This document shows positions 52,033-63,182 of a stretch of 64,000 nt of DNA, in pieces (position 1 is the stretch's first letter; every line of letters starts with the position of its first letter). The notes beneath the pieces are model-generated. The model saw only the letters and a program-made list of their open reading frames with translations. It did not search any database and was not told the origin of the DNA. Origin of the DNA: Rhodanobacter sp. (GTDB lineage: Bacteria; Pseudomonadota; Gammaproteobacteria; Xanthomonadales; Rhodanobacteraceae); contig DZBX01000002.1 in the NCBI GenBank assembly GCA_022730075.1, positions 1 to 64,000 on the forward strand. The letters run 5' to 3'. A program made the position numbers and the translations under genes.

Positions 52033-52937
52033 ATCCACGCGGCAAGGCCTATCTGGTCGATGCCAGCATGTATGTATTCCGCGGCTGGTTTGCGTACCCG
52101 GCCGCCGCATTCCTCGATGCCGACGGTCAGCCGGCCAACGCCACTTATGGCTTTGTGCGCTTTCTGCTGGATTTCCTGCAGCGCGTGCGACCGGCGCAGG
52201 TGATGCTGGGTTTCGACATCGCCCTCGGCGGCTCGTTCCGCAACCTGCTGTACCCGGCCTACAAGGCCAACCGCGAGCCGGCGCCCGCCGAGTTGCTGCG
52301 CCAGTTCGACGCCTGCCGCGCGTTCGCCCGGGCCTTCGGGCTGAGCACGCACGCGCATGCCAGCTACGAGGCCGACGATCTGATCGGCAGCGCCAGCGTA
52401 CGCGCACGCGCGCTGGATCTGGATTGCGTGATCGTCTCCGCCGACAAGGATTTCGGCCAGCTGCTGGATGCGCGCGACGAACAGTGGGACTGGGCGCGCG
52501 CGACGCGCTGGGGACCGGCGGGCGTGCACCAGCGCTTCGGCGTGTGGCCGCGGCAGATCAGCGATTACCTGGGCCTGTGCGGCGACGCCGTGGACAACAT
52601 TCCAGGCGTGCCCGGCATCGGCGCGCGTACCGCCGCGCGCCTGCTGGCGCAATTCGGCGATCTGGACACGCTGCTGGCGGGCACCGCCGAACTGGCCGCG
52701 AGCAAGACCCTGCGTGGCGCGGCGTTGCTGGCGCGGCGCTTGCGCGAACACGCCGACGCCGCACGCCTGTGCAAGCGGCTGGCCACGATCGCATGCGACG
52801 TGCCGTTGCCGGCGGATTGCCTCGTGCGCGGCCGCGGCGATGGCGCCGCACTGGATGCCTTGCTGCAGCAACACCGCTTCGGCCCGCATACGCGCAGCCG
52901 TGCGCTGACCTTGATCGAGGAGCCCTTGCCGACATGA
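52020..52937 (+). CDS. 5'-3' exonuclease (FEN/PolA N-terminal type)
   Basis: A protein of 305 aa with the metal-binding acidic residues of the flap nuclease family: VDASMYVFRG, the YPAYKANR arch-base motif, YEADDLIGS, IVSADKDFGQLLD, and the helix-hairpin-helix DNVPGVPGIG-like segment DNIPGVPGIGARTA. It corresponds to the 5' nuclease domain of DNA polymerase I as a free protein. The start is a GTG at 52020 inside the nitroreductase gene. It overlaps the Nudix gene by 4 nt (ATGA). Confidence 0.9.
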   Translation: MDGLNPRGKAYLVDASMYVFRGWFAYPAAAFLDADGQPANATYGFVRFLLDFLQRVRPAQVMLGFDIALGGSFRNLLYPAYKANREPAPAELLRQFDACRAFARAFGLSTHAHASYEADDLIGSASVRARALDLDCVIVSADKDFGQLLDARDEQWDWARATRWGPAGVHQRFGVWPRQISDYLGLCGDAVDNIPGVPGIGARTAARLLAQFGDLDTLLAGTAELAASKTLRGAALLARRLREHADAARLCKRLATIACDVPLPADCLVRGRGDGAALDALLQQHRFGPHTRSRALTLIEEPLPT

Positions 52938-53491
52938 GCACCACGCCGCCGATCCCTGCCGACCTGCCCGCCGTCAGTACCTTGTTCACGGGCAATTGGC
53001 TGCGTCTGCAAGTCCGTGGCCGCTGGGAATACGCCGAACGCACGCGCGCCAGCGGCGCGGTGATCATCGTCGCGCTCACGCCCGACGATCAGGTGCTGTT
53101 CGTCGAGCAATTCCGCGTCGCGCTGGCACAGTGGACCATCGAGATGCCGGCCGGACTGGTCGGCGATCTGGCCGATGCCCACGACGAAAGCGTGCTGCTG
53201 GCCGCCGCGCGCGAACTCGAGGAAGAGACCGGCTGGCGCGCGGCACGCATCGAGTTTCTGCACGCCGGGCCGTCATCGGCCGGCATGAGCAACGAGATCA
53301 TCAGCTTCGTGCGCGCGCATGACCTGCGCAAAGTCGGTGCCGGTGGCGGCGACGCCACCGAGAACATCCGTGTGCACGCGGTGCCGCGTGGCAACGCGCA
53401 CGCATGGTTGCTGACGCAGGCCAGTGCGGGCTATTCGATCGATCCGAAACTGTTCGCCGGGCTGTGGTTTCTGCACCACGGCGCGGGCTGA
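52934..53491 (+). CDS. Nudix hydrolase (ADP-ribose pyrophosphatase-like)
   Basis: A protein of 185 aa. The catalytic end of the Nudix box is intact (ESVLLAAARELEEETGW, matching E-x7-REUxEExGU). The spacing from the leading glycine is seven residues (GDLADAHDE) instead of five, so the loop is two residues longer than the consensus. The surrounding fold (QVLFVEQFRVALAQWTIEMPAGL) is like ADP-ribose pyrophosphatases. It is coupled to the exonuclease gene by ATGA overlap. Confidence 0.87.
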   Translation: MSTTPPIPADLPAVSTLFTGNWLRLQVRGRWEYAERTRASGAVIIVALTPDDQVLFVEQFRVALAQWTIEMPAGLVGDLADAHDESVLLAAARELEEETGWRAARIEFLHAGPSSAGMSNEIISFVRAHDLRKVGAGGGDATENIRVHAVPRGNAHAWLLTQASAGYSIDPKLFAGLWFLHHGAG

Positions 53492-53502
53492 TCGCGCCGC
53501 AT

Positions 53503-53910
53503 TCAGCGCGCCAGCAGGAGCCACGCGGCGAGGCCGTGCCACAACGTCAGGCCCAGCATGGCCAGCATCACCAGCCAGGTAAGCACGGTGCCGACACCGC
53601 GTCCGAACGAATAGCCGGACGCGCGCGAAAGACCCATTGCATGCAGCACGCGCGCCACGAGCAAGGCAACGCCGAACACGTTCAGCCACGCTGCCGCGAT
53701 GTGTTGCAGCTCGAGGATCAGCAGCAGCAGCAAGGCCAGTGGCAGATATTCGACGGCGTTGGCGTGCGCGCGGATGGCGCGCGCCAGTTGTCGGTCGCCG
53801 CCATCGCCGAGGCCGATCTTGCGCACGTTGCGCAGCCACACGATGCGGGCCGCGAGCACCAGTACCAGCAGGGTGGCGAGCGCGGCGTAGAAACCGGCGA
53901 TCAGGGGCAT
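53503..53910 (-). CDS. MAPEG-family membrane protein
   Basis: A protein of 135 aa with four membrane helices and the MAPEG signature RAIRAHANAVEYLPLALLLLLILE followed by GRVLHAMG-like VARVLHAMGLS. Bacterial members are glutathione-dependent membrane enzymes or of unknown role. AAGGAA lies 5 nt upstream of the ATG at 53910. It converges on the Nudix gene with an 11-nt gap. Confidence 0.88.
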   Translation of the reverse strand: MPLIAGFYAALATLLVLVLAARIVWLRNVRKIGLGDGGDRQLARAIRAHANAVEYLPLALLLLLILELQHIAAAWLNVFGVALLVARVLHAMGLSRASGYSFGRGVGTVLTWLVMLAMLGLTLWHGLAAWLLLAR

Positions 53911-54020
53911 GCGGATTCCTTGGTTGATGATCCCTGGATTGGGGAAAGCCATGGGCCGCGCGCAAGCGGCGCCAACGCTTTGCCGGCCACAGTTGCCGAA
54001 TGGCCGTCGTCCGTCGCCGC

Positions 54021-55108
54021 CTATCGCGCGCGGCGCAGCATGATGGTTCCGCCACGCCAACGCCACCACGCGATGCCCAGCGCAATCAGCGATGCGGCCA
54101 GCAGACACAAGCCGAGCCGGATGGAGAATGTCATCCACAGCACCGTGGGCAGCAACAGCATCGGCACCGCGCCGGCAGCCAGTGTCAGCAGCGGGTCCAA
54201 GTCGCGCCGCTGCGCGCGCAGCAGCAAGGCAACGCCCAGCGCCGCCAGCAGCCAGCCGATGATGCGGCCGACCCACAGGCCATACGGCTGCGGCGGCAGC
54301 TGTGGCAGCAAGTCGCCGAGGCTGCGATCACCCAGTTGCACGCTGGCACCGGGCGCGGGCAGCAAACGCCCGTCGTCGACGCGCGCCAGCACGGTGATTT
54401 CCTGCGGCGGTACCGTGCTCCAGCGCAGGCGCACCTCGCCGAGGCGCGGTTGCGTTGGATTGCCGCTGTACAAGTCGCCTTCGTAAGCGCTGAACGTCGC
54501 GGCCAGATTGGGCGGCAACGCCGCGGCGTCGACCGGGTGGGGGTCATGGCCCGGGATCAGCTTCACCAGCGCGGCTGCGAGGATGAAGCCATGCAGACGC
54601 ACGCGCGGTGCCGGGAAGTCCATGGATGCGATCGGCAGCGGCGGATTGGCATGGCCCGCGGGACGCGTGAAGGCGCTGGAATCGACATGGCCATGCACCC
54701 ATTCCAGTTCGTAGATGGGGTAGCCCACATTGACCTGCTGCCACTGGAACATGGCGACCTCGCGCCGCAACAGCAGTGCATTGGAGCTCTGGTTGAAATC
54801 GGGATCGCGCGGCGACTCGATGACCCGCGGCATGCCGACCACGCGCACCAAGTCGCCCTGCAAGCGCTTCGATGGCAGCGCGTTGCGGCCCAGATCGACC
54901 ACTTCGGCACCGGCGCCGGCAATCTTGCGCAGACCCTGCTGATAGCGCAGCGCACTCGATTCGACGCGCCACGACAACAACAGCGCCACCAGCACCAGCA
55001 CGGCCCCGGCAGCGCGCCACGACCACGCCGAGCTGCGCCAGTCGCGCGGCGCGCGTGCGGCCCTGCGCTGTTGCTGCAATTGCTTGCGGATGCGGCGTGT
55101 GGCGGGCT

Positions 55109-55112
<4 letters not shown>
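54021..55112 (-). CDS. TMEM43-family membrane protein
   Basis: A protein of 363 aa. One helix near the N-terminus ([15 protein letters not shown]), a large extracytoplasmic domain with the family pattern [14 protein letters not shown], and three to four helices at the C-terminus ([20 protein letters not shown] and following) match PF07787. The molecular role in bacteria is unknown. The start codon is GTG, overlapping the MBL-fold gene stop (GTGA). It is the last gene of the ferredoxin-MBL-TMEM43 unit. Confidence 0.8.
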
Positions 55113-56280
<1,168 letters not shown>

Positions 56281-56775
56281 TCACATCTGCACGAATTTGT
56301 AGGTGGCGCTGGTCGGTGCCACCGCCTTTTGCACGGCGGCGTCATCGGCCTTGTCGCCGATGAACAGCACGGTCACGCCCTTGAACGATCCTGCCGCCGC
56401 GCCCATGAAGGAGTCCTCGATCATCTTCGCGGTCAATGCCGAATCCGGGCCACCAAAGGCCAGCATGTTGCCCGGCAGCACGGTGCGCGCGACCACGCCT
56501 TGCACCTGCTCGAGCTGGCGCTGACGCTCGGCGACCGCGGTGGGATCGCTGCCCGCGGGCACGAAGTACACATACGGGCTGCTGGCGCTGACGCCCTGCA
56601 TGTTGTCTTGCACGACCTGGCTCAGGTAGGCCTGCCAGCCCGGGATGTCGTTGGCGCTGGTGGGCTTCTGCACGGTGGCCACCTGTTGCGTGACAGCCGC
56701 TTGCTTGTCGTGGCAGGCAGCCAGTGACAGTGCCATGCCGAGGCCCAGTGCCGCGACAATCAGAATCTTGCGCAT
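56281..56775 (-). CDS. Hypothetical lipoprotein
   Basis: A protein of 164 aa with a lipoprotein signal peptide (lipobox SLAAC, Cys21) and a soluble domain of about 140 residues (IPGWQAYLSQVVQDNMQGV... GVTVLFIGDKADDAAVQKAV). No family was identified. Envelope location is inferred from the lipobox. It follows coaD by 23 nt on the same strand. Confidence 0.7.
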   Translation of the reverse strand: MRKILIVAALGLGMALSLAACHDKQAAVTQQVATVQKPTSANDIPGWQAYLSQVVQDNMQGVSASSPYVYFVPAGSDPTAVAERQRQLEQVQGVVARTVLPGNMLAFGGPDSALTAKMIEDSFMGAAAGSFKGVTVLFIGDKADDAAVQKAVAPTSATYKFVQM

Positions 56776-56798
56776 GTGCGTTCTCCTCTCGGTGATTT

Positions 56799-57353
<555 letters not shown>

Positions 57354-57365
57354 TTACTTTAGCAG

Positions 57366-57956
57366 CTAGCCCGGCGCATCGACGCGATACAACGCGTAGT
57401 CCACCGCGCCGGCGCGCGCGCTGCGCAATGCCTGCCAATGCGGCGGCAACCGCGGCGCGGGCGCGGCAGAGGGATGCTCGAGGTACACGCGCGCCCGCGG
57501 CGCCAGCCACGGTCGCAGCGCCAGCGCCGCCTGCGACCACGCATCCGCGGCGTAGGGCGGATCGAGAAACACCACGTCGAAGGCTTGTGGCGCGCGCGCC
57601 AGATAATCCAATGCCGCGGCTTGCACGACCGTGCCGGCGTGTTGCTTGAGGCGCTCGAGATTGGCGCGCAGCGCGGCGGCCAGCACCGGTTCGCGTTCGA
57701 CCAGGCACACCGATTGCGCGCCGCGCGACAGCGCCTCGATGCCCAGCGCGCCGCTGCCGGCGTACAGATCCAGACAGCGCGCACCCGGCAGCAGCGGCTG
57801 CAGCCAGTTGAACAGGGTTTCGCGCACGCGGTCCGGCGTGGGCCGCAGCCCGGGCAGCGCGGGCACCGCCAGGCGCGAGCCACGCAGGCTGCCGGCGATG
57901 ATGCGCACGCGTCCGGGCGGCGCCACGCGCGCGGCGCCAGGACGCGCGCGGCTCAC
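57366..57956 (-). CDS. rsmD: 16S rRNA (guanine-966-N2)-methyltransferase
   Basis: A protein of 196 aa with RIIAGSLRGSRL at the N-terminus, PTPDRVRETLFNWL, the SAM-binding LDLYAGSGALGIEALSRG and the catalytic DPPY of the N6/N2 methylase superfamily (VVFLDPPYA). The start is a GTG at 57956, which leaves a short basic leader. It is divergent from ftsY, the usual arrangement. Confidence 0.94.
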   Translation of the reverse strand: MSRARPGAARVAPPGRVRIIAGSLRGSRLAVPALPGLRPTPDRVRETLFNWLQPLLPGARCLDLYAGSGALGIEALSRGAQSVCLVEREPVLAAALRANLERLKQHAGTVVQAAALDYLARAPQAFDVVFLDPPYAADAWSQAALALRPWLAPRARVYLEHPSAAPAPRLPPHWQALRSARAGAVDYALYRVDAPG

Positions 57957-58053
57957 GTGCGCACCCGCGCCGCAACGGATCGCCGCGCGCGCTCAGCAAG
58001 GGCTTTATTTCGCGGTGTTAGCATGCGTGCATTCTCGCCGTATTGCCGTCTGC

Positions 58054-59055
58054 ATGATCAAGCTGTTCCGCAAACAGGGCCCGGCGCCGGTTGCCGCCGA
58101 CGCCACAGCCGCAGATGAAGTCACCGAAGCGTCGCCTGCGCGCAATTGGCGCGAGCGCCTGGCGGGCAGCGCGCTGGCGCGCGGCCTGGCCGGCATGTTC
58201 GGTCGTCATCCGCGCCTGGATGACGATCTGCTCGATGAGCTGGAAACCCAGCTGCTGGGTGCCGACGTCGGCATCGCCGCCGCCACCGCGCTGATCGCGG
58301 ACCTGCGCAAGCGCATGCGCGCGCGCGAGTTCGCCGATGCCGATGCGCTGCTGAGCGCGTTGCGCGCGGCGTTGCTGACGTTGTTGCAGCCGATCGCGCA
58401 ACCGCTGCGCATCGCCGGGGCGCATCCTTTCGTCGTGCTGATGGTCGGCGTCAACGGCGCCGGCAAGACCACCACCATCGGCAAATTGGCGCAGCGCTAC
58501 CGCCACGAAGGCCGCAGCGTGATGCTGGCTGCGGGCGATACCTTTCGTGCCGCCGCGGTCGAGCAGCTCAGGACCTGGGGTGAACGCAATCAGGTGCCGG
58601 TGATCGCGCAGGCGCAGGGTTCCGATTCGGCCAGCGTGATCTTCGATGCATTGCAGGCCGCGATCGCGCGCGACAGCGACGTGCTGATCGCCGACACCGC
58701 CGGACGCTTGCACACGCAGGGCGGACTGATGGATGAGCTGGCCAAGATCCGGCGCGTGCTGGGCAAACTCGATGGCAACGCGCCGCACGAGGTGCTGATG
58801 GTGATCGACGGCACCACGGGCCAGAATGCGATCAACCAGGTGCGCCAGTTCCGCGACAGCGCCGGGGTCACCGGCCTGGTGGTGACCAAGCTCGATGGCA
58901 GTGCCAAGGGCGGCGTGGTGTTCGCGCTGGCAAGGGAGTTCGGTTTGCCGATCCGCTATGTCGGGCTGGGCGAACGCCTGCACGATCTTGAAGTTTTCGA
59001 TGCCGCCGCCTTTGTCGACGGCCTGCTGCCCGAGCGTTTGCAGGCTCCGGCCTGA
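58054..59055 (+). CDS. ftsY: Signal recognition particle receptor FtsY
   Basis: A protein of 333 aa, an SRP-family GTPase that docks ribosome-nascent chain complexes at the membrane. NG domain motifs are G1 GVNGAGKTTTIGKLA, the insertion-box DTFRAAAVEQL, G3 DTAGRLHTQ and G4 TKLDGSAKGG. The acidic A domain is only about 40 residues, much shorter than in E. coli (~200). It heads a run of four plus-strand genes (ftsY, AsmA-like, mutY, yggX). Confidence 0.96.
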   Translation: MIKLFRKQGPAPVAADATAADEVTEASPARNWRERLAGSALARGLAGMFGRHPRLDDDLLDELETQLLGADVGIAAATALIADLRKRMRAREFADADALLSALRAALLTLLQPIAQPLRIAGAHPFVVLMVGVNGAGKTTTIGKLAQRYRHEGRSVMLAAGDTFRAAAVEQLRTWGERNQVPVIAQAQGSDSASVIFDALQAAIARDSDVLIADTAGRLHTQGGLMDELAKIRRVLGKLDGNAPHEVLMVIDGTTGQNAINQVRQFRDSAGVTGLVVTKLDGSAKGGVVFALAREFGLPIRYVGLGERLHDLEVFDAAAFVDGLLPERLQAPA

Positions 59056-59064
59056 GCCCGTGCG

Positions 59065-60117
59065 ATGAGCCTGCGCCGGCGTACACGCATCCTGTTGCTG
59101 AGCATGGGCGGCGTGCTGCTGGCGCTGCTGCTGGGCGCGCTGCTGGCGGTGCATCTGCTGCTGCAACCGCAGCGTTTCACGCAATTGCTGGAAAGCGCCG
59201 CCGCCAGCGCCGGCCTGCGCCTGCAACTGGCGCAGCCGGCCAGCGCCGAACTGTTTCCAAGGCTCGGCCTGGTGCTGCAAAGCCTGAGCCTGAGCGTGCC
59301 CACGCACACCACGCCGATACTCAGCGCCAGTGGCGGCAAGATTTTCGTGCCGTGGCGCGCGCTGTTCGGCGGCGTGCCGGTGATCACGCGCCTGCAACTC
59401 GATGGCGCACGGATCGACCTCGATGAACTCGATGCGTACATCGCCAGCGTGCCCGCCGGCAAGGCGCCATGGCTGCCGCGCATCAGCGCCGGGGTCAATA
59501 TCAACGATGGCGCGCTGATCAGCAGCGGCCAGACCTTGTTCAGCGCCATCAACGTGAGTGCCGGCCAGCTCGAGCCAGGGCGCCCGTTCGTGCTCACGCT
59601 GAGCGCGCGCAACGCGCAGGCGCAGATCCTGCAATGCCGCTTGCAGGGCACGCCGCGCAGCAGCGCCAGCATGGTGGCACTGGATCCGCTCGAGCTCGTG
59701 GGCACGCTGCCTGGCTATGGCGATTTCAAATTCACCGGACTGGCGCGCTGGTTCGGCGGCAGCCGATTGCAATCGACCCTGCAGGGCAGCGTCGGCCAGC
59801 CTGCCGCGCAGTTGCGACTGGCATTCACCAGTACCAGCGGCACGGCGCGCATGCACGTCAGCGCCACGCGCCCGGGCCAGCGGCTGCAGGCCAGTTTCGA
59901 TCCATCCGCGCTGCTGGCATGGTGGCACGGGGTGTTGGCCAGCGGCCGCGACCTGCCGCCGCTGACACCGCCGCCGCTGGCCGCCAGTGCCAGCGTGGCG
60001 CAACTCGACGCCGCCGGTGTGCACATCGAGGGTCTCAGCGTGCGCATCGATGCCAGTGCCGCGCCCGCCACCAGCGCCACCGCGCCGAAACGGCCCGCTG
60101 CGCCGGTCAAGCGATGA
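59065..60117 (+). CDS. AsmA-family envelope protein
   Basis: A protein of 350 aa. An N-terminal membrane helix (ILLLSMGGVLLALLLGALLAVHLL) precedes a periplasmic beta-rich AsmA region (VLQSLSLSVPTH, IFVPWRALFGGVPVITRLQLDGARIDL). AsmA-like proteins act in lipid transport and outer-membrane homeostasis. This one is short, covering mainly the N-terminal AsmA part. It overlaps mutY by 4 nt. Confidence 0.82.
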   Translation: MSLRRRTRILLLSMGGVLLALLLGALLAVHLLLQPQRFTQLLESAAASAGLRLQLAQPASAELFPRLGLVLQSLSLSVPTHTTPILSASGGKIFVPWRALFGGVPVITRLQLDGARIDLDELDAYIASVPAGKAPWLPRISAGVNINDGALISSGQTLFSAINVSAGQLEPGRPFVLTLSARNAQAQILQCRLQGTPRSSASMVALDPLELVGTLPGYGDFKFTGLARWFGGSRLQSTLQGSVGQPAAQLRLAFTSTSGTARMHVSATRPGQRLQASFDPSALLAWWHGVLASGRDLPPLTPPPLAASASVAQLDAAGVHIEGLSVRIDASAAPATSATAPKRPAAPVKR

Positions 60118-61160
60118 GCGCGCTGGCGCCGGCGCTGCTGCATTGGCATGCGCGCCACGGCCGCCACGATCTGCCCTGGCAACAGGCGCCGCGCAGCGCC
60201 TACCGCATCTGGCTGGCGGAAGTCATGCTGCAGCAGACCCAGGTTGTCACGGCGATTCCCTATTACACGCGTTTTTTGCGCGCGTTGCCGGATCTGCCGG
60301 CGCTGGCCGCGGCCCGCGAGGACCGTGTGCTGGCGTTGTGGTCGGGTCTTGGCTATTACCGGCGCGCACGTCATCTGCATGCCGCCGCGCGGCGTTGCAT
60401 GACAGAGCATGCGGGTGATTTGCCGCGCGACTTCGACGCGCTGGCGGCGCTGCCAGGCATCGGTCGTTCCACCGCCGGGGCGATCCTCGCGCAGGCCTGG
60501 GATCTGCCCTTCGCCATCCTCGATGGCAACGTCAAGCGCGTGCTGGCCCGCTACCACGCCATCAGCGGCTGGCCGGGCCAGCCGGCGCTCACGCGCGAGC
60601 TCTGGAGCCTTGCCGCCGCGCACACACCGCGCCGGCGCGCCGGCGACTATGCGCAGGCGATCATGGATCTCGGCGCCACGCTGTGCACGCCGCAGCAACC
60701 CGACTGCCCAAGCTGCCCGCTGCGCACGTCGTGCGCGGCGCACGCGCGCGGGCTGAGTACCAGCCTGCCCACGCCACGCCCGCGGCGCGTGCTGCCGCGG
60801 CGCCATCTGCACTGGTTGCTGCTGCGCGACGCGCAGGGTCGCATCCTGCTCGTGCAGCGCGATGGCGATGGCATCTGGCCGCGCTTGTGGAGTCTGCCCG
60901 AGACCGAGCAAGCACCCGAGGCGCACGCTGCCAGCTTCGCGCAGCTGCACGCCGCGCCGCGCGCGCTGCCGCCTTTGCGGCACAGCTTCACGCACTTTCG
61001 GCTCGAGGCGCAGCCGTTGTTGTTCGACGGCGTGCGCGCGCATGATGCGGTCCGCGATCAGCCGGCATGGCGCTGGTGCACGCCGCAGGCCGCACTGGCG
61101 CTGGCCCTGCCTGCGCCAGTGCGGCGCCTGCTCAAGCAACTTCCGGAGATCAACCGATGA
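60114..61160 (+). CDS. mutY: A/G-specific adenine DNA glycosylase
   Basis: A protein of 348 aa that removes A mispaired with 8-oxoG. The HhH-GPD core shows EVMLQQTQVVTAIPYY, LPGIGRSTAGAIL and the catalytic Asp in VKRVL-following region with Glu in the first motif. The [4Fe-4S] ligands are in CTPQQPDCPSCPLRTSC. The C-terminal MutT-like domain (LLLRDAQGRILLVQR) recognises 8-oxoG. Overlaps with both neighbours indicate one operon. Confidence 0.95.
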   Translation: MSALAPALLHWHARHGRHDLPWQQAPRSAYRIWLAEVMLQQTQVVTAIPYYTRFLRALPDLPALAAAREDRVLALWSGLGYYRRARHLHAAARRCMTEHAGDLPRDFDALAALPGIGRSTAGAILAQAWDLPFAILDGNVKRVLARYHAISGWPGQPALTRELWSLAAAHTPRRRAGDYAQAIMDLGATLCTPQQPDCPSCPLRTSCAAHARGLSTSLPTPRPRRVLPRRHLHWLLLRDAQGRILLVQRDGDGIWPRLWSLPETEQAPEAHAASFAQLHAAPRALPPLRHSFTHFRLEAQPLLFDGVRAHDAVRDQPAWRWCTPQAALALALPAPVRRLLKQLPEINR

Positions 61161-61441
61161 CGCGCATGGTGTTCTGCCAATACCTCAAACGCGAGGCCGA
61201 GGGCCTGCCCTACGCGCCCTGGCCCGGCGCGCTCGGCCAGCGCATTTACGCCGGAATTTCGCGCGAAGCCTGGGGCAAGTGGCAGCAGCAGCAGACCATG
61301 CTGATCAATGAAAACCGCCTCAGCCCGCTCGATCCAAAAGCGCGGGTGCTGCTCGCCGCGGAGATGGAAAAGTTCCTGTTCGGTGGTGGCGCCGCGCCAC
61401 CACCCGGTTATCAGCCGCCCGAGGATGCCGCTGCCGGCTGA
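61157..61441 (+). CDS. yggX: Oxidative-damage-protecting Fe(II)-trafficking protein YggX
   Basis: A protein of 94 aa with the family signature RMVFCQYLKREAEGLPYAPWPG (single N-terminal Cys) and LINENRLSPLDPKARVLLAAEMEKFLF. YggX protects Fe-S enzymes and DNA from iron-driven oxidation, in keeping with its coupling to the Fe-S repair enzyme mutY (ATGA overlap). The last 31 nt overlap the convergent DUF6491 gene. Confidence 0.95.
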   Translation: MTRMVFCQYLKREAEGLPYAPWPGALGQRIYAGISREAWGKWQQQQTMLINENRLSPLDPKARVLLAAEMEKFLFGGGAAPPPGYQPPEDAAAG

Positions 61442-61890
61442 TGGGCGCTGGTCTCCGCCGTCATCGGCTTGGGATCGAGCACCTTGCCCTGCGTGCTCTC
61501 GGACTTGCGCAGCGCGCGATAATCAACCTTGCGGATGGTCTCGATCTGGCACGGCATGCCGCGCACGTGGATCGAATCGAAGCGCGCCTGCAACTGATTC
61601 ATGTGCGGATTGATGCCGACGCTGTTGGTCCAGCTCAGGTTGATGCAGGGCTTGGCGACCTTGATCAGGTACACATCGTTGACCCCCGTCCAGATCGCGA
61701 TGTGGTCATCGCCCAGCGGCTGCCAGCCCTGCAACTGGAACACGGTGACCGCGCCCTGCGGCTTGCCGGCGTAATGCTCGAAACGGGCGAGGTTGTTCGC
61801 CATCACTTTGGCGGTATCGGCCAGCGCCGTGCCCGCGAACAGCACCAGCACCGACGCCATGAGGCCCGACAACACGATTTTGCTGCGCAT
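61411..61890 (-). CDS. Exported DUF6491 protein
   Basis: A protein of 159 aa with a signal peptide (residues 1-24: LSGLMASVLVLFAGTALA) and a domain of about 100 residues (GWQPLGDDHIAIWTGVNDVYLIKVAKPC... GMPCQIETIRKVDYRALRK) matching DUF6491, an exported family frequent in Xanthomonadales. Two cysteines probably form a disulfide. The ATG at 61890 has AAGGAG 7 nt upstream. The function is unknown. Confidence 0.8.
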   Translation of the reverse strand: MRSKIVLSGLMASVLVLFAGTALADTAKVMANNLARFEHYAGKPQGAVTVFQLQGWQPLGDDHIAIWTGVNDVYLIKVAKPCINLSWTNSVGINPHMNQLQARFDSIHVRGMPCQIETIRKVDYRALRKSESTQGKVLDPKPMTAETSAHQPAAASSGG

Positions 61891-62097
61891 GGGAATCTCC
61901 TTCACGTACCGCGTGCCCGACCCGACCGGTTGGCCGCGGTTTCGCGACGATCATAGTCCCGCGCCAAAGCGCCGCCGCGCGCGCCGCACCCGTGTTCGTG
62001 CCGCGTTCATGGCGGCACGCGCGCCAGACTCGGGCTTGACGCAAAGTGCCCGCAGCCGCTGTAATACGCGGCCCGCAACGCAAGGCTGCGGTGTTCC

Positions 62098-62173
<76 letters not shown>

Positions 62174-62324
62174 TTAAATCAATCACCTACACAAGTCGCA
62201 ATGTTTGCGGTTGCCTTGCGTGTCGAGGCAAATCGCTGTTTATCGTTGGAATCCTCAGAGCGCCCGGAACTGGGCGTTGAAAATCCTAGTCGCGACATCG
62301 ACCCCACTTCGCTTGTGCCGGTGC

Positions 62325-62729
62325 TCATGCCCAGTTGCGCACCTGCAGCCCCGGTACGCGCCTGAACTCGCGCTCGTTGTTGGTCACCACGATGAGCCCC
62401 GCCGCCTTGGCGTGCGCGGCGATCCACAGATCGTTGTTGCCGATCGGCTCGCCTTTCGCTTCGAGTGCGGCACGGATCGCACCATAGGTCCGCCCCGCCG
62501 CTTCCGGTAGCGGCATGACCGGCAGCATCGTCACCAATTCTTCGAGCAGCGCAAGCACCTTGTCGCGTTGGCGGCTCTTCTCCGCGCCATAGGACAACTC
62601 GCCCCAGGTGATCACCGAGATCACCGCCTCGCCAGACTTGAGCTTGCGGAATCGTTCCAGCACCGCAGGCGGCCGTTGCCGCTGGATGTAGATGCAGATG
62701 TTGGTGTCGATCAGATAGCGTGCCGCCAT
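62325..62729 (-). CDS. vapC: VapC-type PIN-domain ribonuclease toxin
   Basis: A protein of 134 aa. The acidic active-site residues of the PIN domain are present: Asp in YLIDTNICIY, Glu in WGELSYGAEKS, and Asp in NNDLWIAAHAKA. VapC toxins cleave specific RNAs, often initiator tRNA or the sarcin-ricin loop. The gene overlaps the antitoxin gene by one base, the usual layout of a type II toxin-antitoxin pair. Confidence 0.94.
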   Translation of the reverse strand: MAARYLIDTNICIYIQRQRPPAVLERFRKLKSGEAVISVITWGELSYGAEKSRQRDKVLALLEELVTMLPVMPLPEAAGRTYGAIRAALEAKGEPIGNNDLWIAAHAKAAGLIVVTNNEREFRRVPGLQVRNWA

Positions 62730-62959
62730 TACAGCCCCTCGCGCCGCTGCGGCGGCGTGTCATCGCGGCCATCGGGCAGAAAGTCATCCGGCAATTGCGT
62801 GAGCAGGTCGAACGCGCGCGCGAGCCCGCCGGAAGGTTCGCGCAACACGAGTTCATCACCGCGCCGGAAAATCTCGAGCTCGGCGCTGCGCACGCGGAAC
62901 TCTTTCGGCAGTCGCACGGCCTGGCTGTTGCCGGACATGAAGACTCTGGCGGTTGTCAT
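62729..62959 (-). CDS. vapB: VapB-type AbrB-fold antitoxin
   Basis: A protein of 76 aa with an N-terminal AbrB/SpoVT swapped-hairpin DNA-binding domain (ARVFMSGNSQAVRLPKEFRV) and a C-terminal segment (FDLLTQLPDDFLPDGR) that should wrap around the VapC active site. It represses its own promoter through the palindrome at 62973-62998. Confidence 0.93.
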   Translation of the reverse strand: MTTARVFMSGNSQAVRLPKEFRVRSAELEIFRRGDELVLREPSGGLARAFDLLTQLPDDFLPDGRDDTPPQRREGL

Positions 62960-62972
62960 CAGGCCTGCTCCT

Positions 62973-62998
62973 ATGTATACACATCAACGTGCATACAT
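62973..62998. promoter_or_regulatory. vapBC operator palindrome
   Basis: ATGTATACAC (62973-62982) and GTGCATACAT (62989-62998) are inverted repeats with one mismatch, separated by 6 nt and lying 13 nt upstream of the vapB ATG. Such palindromes are the usual binding sites of VapB-VapC complexes. Confidence 0.7.
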
Positions 62999-63182
62999 TG
63001 CAGCATGCGGCGTCATCGCGCAAGGATGCCAGCGCTGCGCTAAAAAGCAGCGCATGTGCCGTACTCAATCGGCAGTCAACGCATCACATCATGCGCGTGA
63101 CGAAAACGTGCCGGACCGCAGCGTCACGCCGATCACCGCCGCCGTGCCCGGCAGGCCGATGCAGGGCGAGACGGAGGCATGC

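Noticed and set aside
62277-62298. A short sequence (TGAAAATCCT...) resembling the anticodon arm of the neighbouring tRNA-Phe, considered as an attachment-site remnant
   Set aside because: Only ten bases match exactly and the similarity fades; integrase attachment repeats usually copy the tRNA 3' end, which is not repeated here.
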